Shown in pieces: positions 34,701 through 45,612 of a stretch of DNA of 64,000 bases; position 1 is the stretch's first letter; the number at the start of each line of letters is the position of its first letter. A program made the position numbers and the translations under genes. The stretch lies in assembly GCF_001949145.1 (NCBI RefSeq), contig NW_019091438.1, forward strand, positions 104,885-168,884, in the 5' to 3' direction. The notes under the pieces are model-generated. The model saw nothing but the letters and a program-made list of their open reading frames with translations. It ran no database searches and was not told the DNA's origin. The stretch comes from Acanthaster planci. Taxonomy: Eukaryota > Echinodermata > Asteroidea > Valvatida > Acanthasteridae.

Positions 34701-37700
34701 GTAGGTTTGCACTCATTGCAAATATGTAGGCACATGTTGACTACGGACGTAGCCATACCTTTTGTATAAAGCATATCTTCTGATGACTGTCAGGGACTCC
34801 CAATCTAAATGCTGAGTATTTACTGTTTTTTTTACAGAATGGTCTTCTTATCCTATAAACAACACACATGTAACTCAAATACATAGGGGGAGAGTGAACT
34901 CCATATACTGGTAGTGGTCAGGATATGTGACTTTGGACCAGAGGGTCAGGGGTTCGAATCCAACTGCCGAGTTTAGGTTGTGTCCTTGGGCAATTTACTT
35001 CACCCCTTGTCTCTCTCGACTCAGGAATGCAAACAGGTGCCGGCATTAGCTGGAGAGGACTAGAGAGGACTGGCATCTTATCAAGAAGGGACAGAAATAT
35101 TCTCAGTAGTTTCTGGCCAAAGCCACATGAGACGCACACGGTAAATCACGGTACTCCTACAAACCATCCCACATCTGAGAGACTGTTATTTAAATGTTGT
35201 GATTTGCAAGCTTTCGCAGCTTCCTCTTCGCTTTGTCTCTTGCACGACGTTCTATGTAAAATGATAGTTCTATCTTTGGGTTGACTGTATGCAGTTTTAT
35301 ACTTCTCTACTTATACTGAGCTACTAATTCCTAAATTGGAGGGAGTGGAGGAGATGCTACGATCTGGAAAAAACTGGAGTCACTAAGTCACTAACATCGA
35401 TACTGGACCCCCAGGGCTCACCTTGCACATCAAACTTCTTGGACAGTGCCATCTTGCGCTTGTCGCCAAAGGGCAGGGCCAGCCAGGGCATCTCACTGAA
35501 GTACTCCTTGAAGCTGGCTTCGTCCCGGTCGCTGGAGCAGAAGACAATCTCCAGGTTCTTGCCGTCCTCCACCATCTTGTTGTAGGACTTGGTCAGGTTG
35601 GGGGTGAAGCCCCTGCAAGGACCACACTGCAAAAAAAAAAAGGGATGCAAATAACAACAGACAATTCTTACACAGCGCCTTTCACACAAAGTCCCGCTGG
35701 GCTAATATCACTATCAGCCCTGCTCATCAAGCCTACAATCAGGAGAGGCTACCGCTTGGTGAACTGTGGGAGCAAATGGCTCATCGGCCACAATTACCAT
35801 CTCTGCCCTTGGTAGCCACTTACTCCCGGGTGGAGAGAGGCTAGTTGAGGGTCACAATATGTACCCACCTGCTGGATTCGAAACTCGACCCTACAATCAA
35901 GAGTTACAAACCCTAACCAAGAGGCCACGGGCCCCAAAGACCGGGTTTCACAATGGACTTTCAACTCCGGAGGGGGCACAGCGCATGAACACAGCCTGCA
36001 GAACATCATACAGTTACAATGAAATCCACTGCCGTCCGCTATGTACACCAGCGCAAGTCTGAAAGCATGAAATCCAAGATCAAAGCTCACCCAGTGGGCT
36101 GAGAAGTACAACCCCAGGACCTTTCCCTTGATGTCGTCGGTTGTCTTTGTTTCACCCTTGTTGTTGATCAAGCTACCACTGAATATTTCTGTCCCAGGCG
36201 ACAAAAGGAAAAGAGAGAAATTTCAATACACAAAGAAGTTTCTTCATTGAGTTACATACATGTACGTACCTCTCCCTACTTTCATGACTTTCATACTTTT
36301 AATGTAGTAGTGTGGACTACGTGTGCAAAGTTGTGCATGAGCTAAAATACAGAAATTGTGGAGATAAAAAATGTTATTGGGAAAAAATTTTTGGCCCTAA
36401 ACTCAGTGCGACAGAGAATTTTACCAAGATAAACACACACATAAAAGCCCCACTCCTAACTGTACATGTAATTGATTGGATCTGTATGTCTTGGATTGAC
36501 ATGTACCTCCATGTTGGGCAACTCCCTCCCCCCCTTCGTAAATGCTGGATCCACTTTTCAGAAAAACTGTGAGAAAACGGGGAGTTCTTTGGATCGAGTT
36601 CGGAGTTCTCAATAAGAGTTTTCAGTTGGGGAATTATGTCAGGCCCTACACGCAGGATGTCAAATCAAATGTTCTTTTCTCTCAACCAGTGCCAACTGTA
36701 CGTACAGTACCTTCGAATGGTTTGGGCGTCCAGGGGAAATTGGCACCTGTTGGATCCTCCATGACAGTGCCTCTTCCATCCCTCTCGTTGACCTGCCCAG
36801 TGGCCCCATCCAAAAGAATGAGGGTAGGTATGCCGGCCACTCTGAACTTCTTGCTTAGGTCATTCTGAGGGTACAGACAGAACAAATGCCGTGTTTACTA
36901 TTGCTTGCCTGAGCTTGAATTCGTGAATGAAAAGCTGCTATATTGTAATGAAGAATACATTCAAGTAAAACGGTACCAGCAACTCAGAATAGCTGCGGAG
37001 AACAATTTTAAGAATCTTATCAGAAGCACCCCCTCAAGGGTTGAAAAGAGCCATGTTGGTGGGGAAAGTTCATTTTGTCGGTAGAGATGTGACCGCAACC
37101 CTTGGGTTTCACAGTCATTCGTGAACCAGTGATGCATGGTTTCTACCAAGGGAGCCTCCTGTTGCTAGGAAAACTGCGCCCTCTCTCGGTCCTGCTCAAG
37201 GGCCCATGGAGTGCATTGGGTTACTCTCCTTACACTCCTCCAAAACTGAACAACTCTTCACGGAATATCCCGCAACAATACAGGCGATCCACAATGGTGT
37301 GCCTCTAAAAATTTGTAATGCGTTGGCCAATCAAGATGCGCGAAATCTGTCGACCCAATGCGCGCTTGGAAAGGGTAAACAGATTTCGCGCATTGTGATT
37401 GGCCAACGCGTAGCAAACTCTCGGAGGCACACTATTGTGAATCGTCCCAAATTGATTGCTTGCAAATTGATGACACAGGAAAGTCATTGTACATGTAGTA
37501 TGCTACAAATATTGAAACATATTAACCATGTGTTGTACTGAGTTACAGCCCACAGCACATGTACATGAACATGGATAATAGCAGAGACTAAATGGATGAC
37601 CAGAAATACGTGTACATTACATGTGTAATGTACACGTTAATGACAATTTATACTTCTTGTGAATGCAAAAACAAAGCAACTTATGACATCACAAAACAAT

Positions 37701-40700
37701 TTGTAGCAAAATTTGCTTCAGTTGAAACATACTAGTATTCAACTATTGCAAATTTGCAGTGCGAATATTTGATCTGACATCAGATCATTTGACATTTGAT
37801 CTGACATCAGATCATTTGACATTTGATCTGACATCAGATCATTTGACATTTGATCTGACATCAGATCATTTGACATTTGATCTGACATTGCAGTCAGGTT
37901 GGTCTTCATGCCGAGTATGGACCGGCATTTACCCAAGTGGCACCACGGCACCGTGCTCGCACACAGTGAAGATGCGCCTTGCATGCCCATTCATCCAATA
38001 AGGCATCCCGATTTGCCGAAAAGGCAGGCGCGTACGAATGCAGTGCCACTGAAGTAACGGCGTCTCCTGAGCTCAGCTTATAAGTCCTGCAGTGGGTATC
38101 AAGTTCCGCAGGCCACCAGTTTGGTACAAACTGAGTCGCGCAAAGTTGGGTCAGCAGAGCCTGTACGTGTACATGTACGTTCACAGAACCCAGGTGCACA
38201 TATGTGCATAAAAGCATTCTCACCATACAATGTACCCGCGTGCATGCACAGTCTGCCATCGATCACCTCGTTGATTGAAAAAGAGGGCTATTCAGGAATA
38301 TGTATATCTAGGGTACAGGATAAGGCTAGCACTGATAGCTACATGTACATTCACAGTTTGATTAATCTGCAAATACAACACAAAATACAAGCACTACAGG
38401 GTACTCGATCACACTTGACGCTAATGTACCGGTATATCTTACCGGTATGTATGTTGCGGTCCCTTTAATCATGAAAATGCTGGTTTTTTTTCTGATGAAA
38501 ATAAGCCAGCACAAGTCTGCCAGTTACTATGTGGCCTGCTCTTCACTCTGCACGCTGCCGCCGCAGGCATGCACAGCCTCAAACTGGCAGCTTGTACAAT
38601 CATGTCAGAATTGAGTCAATGCAGTGTTTTGAAATAAGGTCCAACTGCATGGTATTTAGAGCAGATGCAGCACGCCCAAAATTACTAAGCAACATCGAAT
38701 CACTGAACCAGCTATCTCCATTGTATAAAGCTGCCAGATCGAGGCTCTGCATGCCTATGGCAGCAGCGTGCAAAGAGCGAATAGCTGTGTGTTGTAATTG
38801 AAGATACAGGTGTATCCTACTGATGATGTGTACATTGCTCAGTTTTGGGCAGAAAAAGTCAGTGCACTTGAAACCTGCCTTTCTGCCAACATACATGTAA
38901 CTGTTAAAAGACATCAACGCACAAACTACATTACAGGAAATAAAGTCCTTTCCTACAAAACATTGCAAGGAACGAACTCATCAATCACCCCTGGGCTTGG
39001 TTTTTTTTGGGGTTGGTTTGAGAGGAAGGGATTGAACGTCTTCTTTTCCAGTCCAAACCTACAGCGCTTTTTTTGAATAGCTACAAGCAAGAGACTCTAG
39101 CAAGAGACTCTGGGGTCGCTTGCTGAGTACATCATGGACCATTACCATGTTTGATAACATACATGTACATGTACCGGGATACCATACTACTATGGTTATC
39201 CTAGCATCAGGCAAATGTACCCGGGTATGATTAAGATTGAATTGAACGATCAATCACATCGCTTTTATTGAAAAGGGTCATTAATTAAACAGGAAATTGG
39301 TCATTATCACCCATATAATGACTGACGGGGCAGCTTCTCTTCACATTTATAAAACAAAATCGTCATCTTGGGAGTTCAGTTCCACCGCGAGAATACTTAG
39401 AGTAAAAATAAAAGTGCCCATGAGGATGGCAAACAAATCTAGCGATTTGATGATGTTATAATACGGCTCTCGTCCACCAGAGTTTTTTACCTTGCGACTG
39501 CAATAGGGGGCTTTATAGCATTGAAAAACAGAGAAATATGTGTAAAGTAAGTTAGAAGTCATTCTCAGCAAATGACCATGGCCATCTGCCTGAAATTCAT
39601 CAGGACCTACATGTACATGTACACGTAACTCCGGTTCAAATTGGGATGCTTTAACTTTGTCATAAAATCCAGTGCTGATCAACACTGTCAGTCATGTCAG
39701 TGTAAAAGCAATCCCAAGTCGCTTTCACTGCCCAACCTCTTTTAATTCACAGTTAAGTGCAAGCAAGCACAGCGCTCGTGCACGTGGGGGCATTTGCCTT
39801 GAAACAATGAAACAGTTGATGAATTGCAGAGCTGTAGTGTGACTTCATCAAAACAGGCATCTGTTGGATGCTCCCGACAACTTTTATATTCAGTTCCCTT
39901 ATATAAAGGAGGATTTCAACTCCTACTTTGACGTCAGTAGCAATCTTTATTTAGTTTTGACATAATATACCTTACACTGTACAGTAGATGATGCACATTT
40001 GAATGTGCTTAGGCCAACACAAACAAGCGCTTTTGAATGTGTGTGTATGCTAACTTGTCACAGTGCAAATTTCACCTGCTGGTCAACAATGCGTTGTTAC
40101 TCATGGCATGGAGCACATGATCAAGGTGTCATTGGACAGAAGACATTCAGGCCTTTCTGGAGACATATAATGCTTAATTAAGAAATATGCAGTTTTCCCA
40201 TAAATTATGGTTGAATATTGGTTTCCTTTATTTTGAAACTACCTGTATAAATTTCACAAAAATTGAAATTATGAATCAACGATGTGATTGATCTGTAAAA
40301 AACCCTTTTGGCTACAACAGACAACATGCTACTGGTACACTCCCTTCCTGGTCCAACTGAGATTGCATCTCTTGTAAAAATGAAACAAAAACAAAAATCC
40401 TGAGGCAAAAAACCAAATGTATCCATCACTATTTAGCTTGACGCAGAGCTTCCATTACATGTAATACTCCTAACCGCCTAGGCCCTTTTCAAAGGATACA
40501 CCCTCAGTCCTCCAAAATCCTCAAACTGGCCCCATGAAAAAATTGGATACAGCCTCAGTCCTCCAAAATCCTCCGATATTTCTTGAATAAGTTCTGTGGA
40601 GGGGTGCTCTCTGCCTCAATCCTTCAAAATCCTCAAAAACTGCCCGGAGGATTTTGAAGAATTTAGGATGGTTAGGTTAAGAGTGGGAACAGGTCAAGGA

Positions 40701-43700
40701 AAAATCGTGAACAATTGATGAACAGCTTTTGTAAGGCACCATTCATGGTCTGAACTGCTTCAAGTGCATAAAAGAACTGAAATTGAGTTTGAAGAATAGC
40801 AGTGGCCACTATCAGGCAGCATAAAAGAAAAGATGACAAAGGAATCTGGTGACGACAAGAATGTGTAATGTATGTATAGAATGGGAATTTAAGTATCCTG
40901 CGGGCAAAAGACATTGACGGATAGGTCCACTACAGACATGTCATACATGTATTTCATAGTTTCAACTGTTCTTTTAGTTTTGTCTCTTCCCTGTGCATAA
41001 GTTCAAAGACCCCAGGGATGACTTGGCTCTTTCACAAGGTATTACAAACAAAACTAGGGCTGTGCTGAATATCCAAATAACTGAATATTTGACCGATTGT
41101 TGAATATTTGAATATTATTTTTCGAATTTGAATATTCACGTGCAAAATTCATGAAAAGGAAGGGAAAATTTTCTTTTTGTTTTAAATGAGAAAAATTGCA
41201 CTATGGAGGTTTGTTTTAAGCAGATTCAAATGAAAAGCATCAGAAATCTTACGATCTAAAAAGGAAATCATTAATTAAACAAAAATTTAGAAATTTTCAA
41301 GAGGGCAAGAAGTCTTGTTCATATCTTAAACCTTGCCCTTGCTAAATCATGGCTGAAGATACTCCTAGATGTGAGAAGCTATTATACAGATTATAATGTA
41401 CAATTGTGTGTGTGATTGCGACTGATTTTATATATGGTTCATCAACAATCTGCCGGACAGTATGACCGAATATTCGGATATTCAATCAAATTGCAGGTCG
41501 AATATTCAAATAGCAAATTATTCGAATTGACTCAGCCCTAAACGGAACCACAAGTGCTGCAAGCCCGCTTATTGTTGTTCACTGCTTGTTCGCATTCTTT
41601 CCTGCATTGTGTGCATGCAAGAAGGTTGTCAGTTCTTCTCCCCAGAGCAGCTCAAATGCATTGCCGTCAGATTATGTCTACATAATACCAGAACATTCAT
41701 ACAGTTTCACTATTCCTTCCTCCGTGAATTCACACCATGAAATGGTTTGGAATAGATCCTGCGCTTAGGCCCTATTATCGGATCACGCACACGTCTGGCT
41801 ATGAAGAACCTTTTCATGGCAAGACCACTGGTACCTTGTTTGGGTTTCTTCGAACATGAAAACCAAAATTTCCCTACATGTCCAACCCGGCACCAGAATG
41901 CAATCTAGAAATCCCAAGCTCGGAAAAAAGCGATAACTACATGAAATATACATTGCTTACAACGCACATGTACGTGTACATGTACCGGTACATGTGTGTC
42001 AACATGTGAACTTGCACAACATGTACATGTACAAACATTTGCCCCAAAATACATGTACTGCAGGAGTATGTATGCAGGACCTTAAGATGTATCTTTGAAA
42101 TGGGTGAGGCAAAATGTGACGGTTTCATTGGAGGGGCCGCCCAGCTCCTGTGCCAGGAACCCCTGAAATTGGCTTTTGCTGCAAACATGCGCACATCCCC
42201 CACATCGCGCACATGTCTCAGGAAGTTTGCATGTGAGGCAGATTACATGAGTAATCTGGAAGTCATTCCAGCCCTCATTCTGTTGAAAGATTGGCCAAAC
42301 AGGCACTTTGCAAAGTCATCATCACATGGGCGACCTCTTAGTTTTTTCGCAGTTGTGTGGGAACGGGATTTTGTGGCAAAAGGAAGCAAGCAAAGACAAA
42401 CACATTTATACAAATACTGAAGACGGTTAACGATCAGTAAAACATTGTAACTGTGTTGACACATACATGTACATGTATCTTGTTCACAAAATAATTCTTT
42501 GCAATGAAACAAACTCAGCATATTTAACAAATTTCAGGACAACACCCACTGGCTTTTAAAAAAATTCTTGTGATATGACGGAAGTTAACCCTGTCCTAAA
42601 ATCCCAGCACAGCTATGAAGAACACACCTACATGGACATGTACCGCTACGCTCAGCTGACAATAAAATGTCCTTGTAAAACAGGAAATAAACAGGCTTTT
42701 TCTTTTAGCCCAGAGGATGCCGAACCCAAGGTGTTTGTGTGCAGAGGCAAAAAGGCTCTTCCATGGCTGCACAGGACCGGTCAAACTGTTTCCCAAGTTG
42801 GAAAAGTGCGTGCTCACAGAGCTGTGTTCAAGGAAAAAAGAAGTGACGGATGATTGAATTATAAATCAGGGTACAGTGTACACAGGATGTGGTACAGCTG
42901 ATCGATTGGCTCAAAATGTACAAAACAGGAGAACCTGATTATTATCCACTGAAAAGCCAAAATTGGCAGGGTAAATGGAGTTACATGCACATGTTTAAGA
43001 ATAGGAAACAACCTCACAGTCTGAGCACAGTACGGAAGGCATCAAGATCATGTACACCATTCCTGAGCAGTTGGTGTTGACAGCCTGGCTTTACAAGTAC
43101 GGCAACTACTAGAAGTTGCATAAGCACTGAACGAAATGTCCATGTACATTTCTTCCTGTGGCAAATTAAGTGGGGGGAGGGATGCAAACACAGTCTCTAG
43201 CAACTATTGCAAAATTTGGTCCAGGGCTAAACTTTCAAACTTTTCCCAACTCTCAAGCAGTGGACGTTGCAAGCTAATATCATAGTTTTAACATGTCAAA
43301 CTTAGACACAGTCTAGTAATTTGACTTCTTTTTAAAAATTGAACACTATCCACTCTTTTCACAATGGTGTCTTTCACCTGAAATTATACTAAAAATTAAA
43401 AAAAAAAGGCAGCCAAATTTCATCCAATCTTAAATTATTTCTATTGACATTGATGTGCCCATTCCATTCTAAAATGAATCCAGGGTAGGGTTACACTGAC
43501 CTGGTTTTCTCAAACGCATGTAAAAACTACACAAGAGTCGCAGAAGTGTGTCAAAAAATATTGCTGTGACTGACAGTAACATGTAGATCTATGGAAGCTG
43601 TTAATTAGCCATTGGAGCCATCTCCCACGGACTAGTTACAAGAGCCAGACATGACCACGACTTTTAAGTCACCTCCACGGGGTGCCTGGGTTTCATTTAG

Positions 43701-45612
43701 GACTGCTCTATACTGCTTGTCTCTTGCCAGCCAAGCCTGTCCTCTCTCACGAAAATTTTTGAAACTGAACACCCTTGTGCTCTATCTGAGGACATATTTC
43801 CACTGCATCCAATACTTGGAGGGAAATGTGGAAACTCGTTTGTCGGTGTTGAAGATTTAACTGTAGAACAAAATATGTGGGCTTGTAAATCTTGCAAAAC
43901 TGCCTGTGCAAACTTGTTAGTGCCTGTCCTCAGAACAGGTGGACGGGTGACTGAATTAGGCACTACCGGATATTGACTTCACCCAAGTTCAGGTACATGT
44001 AGTTACTTTGTAGCATTTACAATGTAAGTGCAGTTTGTAGTCAACTGCCAATGATCTCGCAATTTTTAAGATTCGAAATAAAACCAATCATTAAGGAATT
44101 ACTGCCAACAACAGTCACTGTAAATTAAAAAAAACACAAAAACCACCACATAAAATGGGATGAATTTAGCTGATACATTCATACCACGGTATCAAGTGAA
44201 CATAAATTATAATAAATGCTTGCCACATACAAATAATTGATAAGTCGGCCATACATGTAAGCATTACACTTGTGTCAATGTAATATCGTTTTACACATAC
44301 AGTGCGAATATGTGCGTGTAAGGTCACAATACTGGCCAACTTTCATGATGCAAAAAATGAACTTTAATTTATCAGATGAAGTAACCATTTTCAAGCAATG
44401 TTTGCTTGAGATTATAGTTGTACATGTATTTGAGAGATAATGTACAATGTTGCTATCATCCCCATGGACATTGTGCATATTGCAAAGTCCACAGACCAAA
44501 AGAAAATTGAATGATTAATTTCAGTTTTTCAAAGGCCATGAAAACACCACGCGTGTAGCTTTATGACATGTACGTGTCCACAAAGATTGATGCTGAAGGT
44601 ACTGATACCAACAACTTGTTTGCAAGCATACATGTGTACATTTTCAACGGAACATTAAAAAAGATAAAACTTTGAACAACGCAGACACGTAAACGTCCCC
44701 CCATAAATAACAAAAGTTGGAAACATGAGACAAATGGTAAGTAGGAAAGTAAGATGATCATGGTGGTAATTTTTGCCCTCGACGAAGACTAGCAAGCGGG
44801 ATTCACATTTTTCTGCTTCAAAGTGCTTGACCAAGTCTTTTTATTGGGCTTCTGACGAATAAGTCAGTCGTGGAAATACTTCTCGTTACAAATTTATTTT
44901 GATCCATCATTCAGCACAGAGGGTTGCCATCTGCATGAATGGTAATTCTAGGAGGATGGCGAATGCTTTATCTTTTCAGGCCCAATTGAGCACTGTTGCC
45001 ATCTTGTAGGCTGAAATGCGACAGCATCTTCACCATTTTGCTGATTTTGTTAGGACCACGACTTCACGCTTACAGAAGCTCCACGTATTTCATGGAGACT
45101 GTAAGCAGTAAGCACTGCCAAAGCACGGCATGCTAGCCTTGGAGGAAAGATTTGCTTAAACTTTGTGACCTAACGATAGAAATCTCTATGTGGGTTTGCC
45201 AAGCACCACCATAACATAGTGCTTAAGGTTACAAAATTTTTCTGCTTAAGTTAGGACAACTGTCATCACACTAATCACTTAGCGTGTCAAGCTAGCAATG
45301 GACAGAACTTACCTTCTTGTCTCGGTTGGAGTATTCCACGGCCAGCCAGGGCATGTCGTTGAAGTACTCTTTGAAGGAATCCTCATCTTTGTCGGAGCTG
45401 ACAAAGACGATCTCCAGATTGGCACCGTTGGCCGACTCCTTGAACTTACTGTACCACTCCGCCAGCTTGGGTGTGAAGGCACGACAGGGCGGGCACCAGT
45501 GGGCAGAGAAGTACAACCCCACCACCTTACCCTCCCCGGTGAAGGAGCTGACGGCCACTGTCGTCTTGTCCTTCTTCGCCACCGTCTCTCCAAGGAGGTC
45601 TACTAAAGCCAT
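31785..45612 (-). CDS. NXN: Nucleoredoxin-like oxidoreductase, 8 exons, complete
   Basis: Exons on the minus strand: 45612-45313, 36864-36711, 36188-36091, 35626-35422, 34610-34522, 33280-33190, 32892-32762, 31976-31785. Phases agree throughout and give 419 aa (human NXN is about 435). It is a thioredoxin-fold dithiol oxidoreductase; vertebrate NXN binds Dishevelled and tunes Wnt signalling in a redox-dependent way. Module 1 (about 1-150) has AHWCPPCRAFTP with the cysteines at 40 and 43, then EIVFVSSDKDEDSFKEYF, MPWLAV and AGIPTLILLD. Module 2 (about 155-290) has SAHWCGPCRGFTP (185-188) and a second EIVFCSSDRDE and MPWLALPFGD. Module 3 lacks a CxxC and contains an acidic ACEDDDDDDIMDG stretch. 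No signal peptide. The start is the ATG at 45612 (ACCATGG); further upstream there is only an in-frame GTG. The tryptophan and CGPC of module 2 are split by intron 3. Symbol given by family; orthology to vertebrate NXN is not proved. Confidence 0.93.
32490..32655. repeat. 48-bp minisatellite in nucleoredoxin intron 7
   Basis: ACTGTGTCTGGTACTCAG starts at 32490, 32538 and 32586 (last with one change), so the period is 48 bases. The rest of each unit is made of CTGGTCTTGTGT dodecamers. Because 48 is divisible by three, long meaningless open frames arise in it on both strands. Confidence 0.9.
34911..35075 (+). mobile_element. tRNA-derived SINE, copy 3 (nucleoredoxin intron 4)
   Basis: Plus-oriented relative of the SINEs at 13847 and 16335. 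It has a good B-box GGTTCGAATCC at 34951-34961, then TGTCCTTGGGCAATTTACTT, CACCCCTTGTCTCTCTCGAC and TCAGGAATGCAAACAGG. It is antisense to the host gene. Confidence 0.65.
35695..35938 (-). mobile_element. tRNA-derived SINE, copy 4 (nucleoredoxin intron 3)
   Basis: Minus-oriented: GGCCTCTTGGTTAGGGTTTG, GTCGAGTTTCGAATCCAGCA (B-box), a TAGCCTCTCTCCACCCGGGA block and a TGGTAATTGTGGCCGATGAG tail. It is in the same orientation as the host gene. Boundaries are approximate. Confidence 0.65.
37282..37447. mobile_element. Foldback MITE family A, copy 3
   Basis: A 166-bp near-palindrome matching 510-675 in length and order, with GCGCGAAATCTGTCGACCCA in the left arm and AGATTTCGCGCATTGTGATT in the right arm, ending ACTATTGTGAATCGTCCC. 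It appears intact. Confidence 0.8.
37608..37637. repeat. Perfect 13-bp inverted repeat
   Basis: ACGTGTACATTAC, a 4-base spacer ATGT, then GTAATGTACACGT. It is a perfect stem in the intron of the nucleoredoxin gene. Confidence 0.85.
37767..37888. repeat. 27-bp satellite of GATC palindromes (about 4.5 units)
   Basis: The unit ATTTGATCTGACATCAGA + TCATTTGAC is repeated without visible divergence. Each unit contains the near-perfect palindrome TGATCTGACATCAGATCA (arms of 8 with a 2-base centre). There are no unique spacers, so this is not a CRISPR array. The period is a multiple of three and yields spurious repetitive peptides. Confidence 0.92.
40502..40670. repeat. Degenerate CCTCAGTCCTCCAAAATCCTC repeat with inverted end
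   Basis: Three spaced copies of a CCTCAGTCCTCCAAAATCC-like unit (about 40502, 40552, 40614), followed by an inverted copy GGAGGATTTTGAAGAATTTA at about 40646. This may be the remains of a foldback element. Confidence 0.55.
41055..41540. mobile_element. hAT-like non-autonomous DNA transposon (486 bp)
   Basis: It starts TAGGGCTGTGCTGAATAT and ends ATTGACTCAGCCCTA, giving terminal inverted repeats TAGGGCTG with further AATATTC-rich subterminal symmetry. Flanking octamers AACAAAAC and AACGGAAC agree at 6 of 8 positions, consistent with a decayed 8-bp hAT target duplication. No transposase frame. Confidence 0.65.
41978..41995. repeat. 18-bp perfect palindrome in an ACATGTAC cluster
   Basis: ACATGTACCGGTACATGT is self-complementary. 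It lies in a cluster of ACATGTAC motifs (41966-42032) that recur throughout the window, for example near 1909, 38165, 39160, 39609 and 42460. Confidence 0.8.

Larger units (their letters stand above)
36865..45312 (-). other. Intron 1 of the nucleoredoxin gene (8.4 kb)
   Basis: Separates exon 1 (first dithiol site) from the remaining seven exons, with donor GTAAGTT and acceptor TACCCTCAG. No exon of another gene was recognised. It holds the family A MITE (37282), a perfect 13-bp hairpin (37608), the 27-bp satellite (37767), a CCTCAGTCCTCC repeat (40502), the hAT-like MITE (41055) and many ACATGTAC motifs. Confidence 0.6.

Noticed and set aside
36711-36716. Alternative downstream donor GTACGT for nucleoredoxin exon 2
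   Set aside because: Only the GAAG|GTACTG donor gives the right phase and the family-like KPFEEIFSG join with exon 3.
37739-38001. Repetitive open frames; also the idea of a CRISPR array
   Set aside because: The 27-bp units are directly adjacent with no unique spacers, in a eukaryotic intron; the peptides are a by-product of the period.
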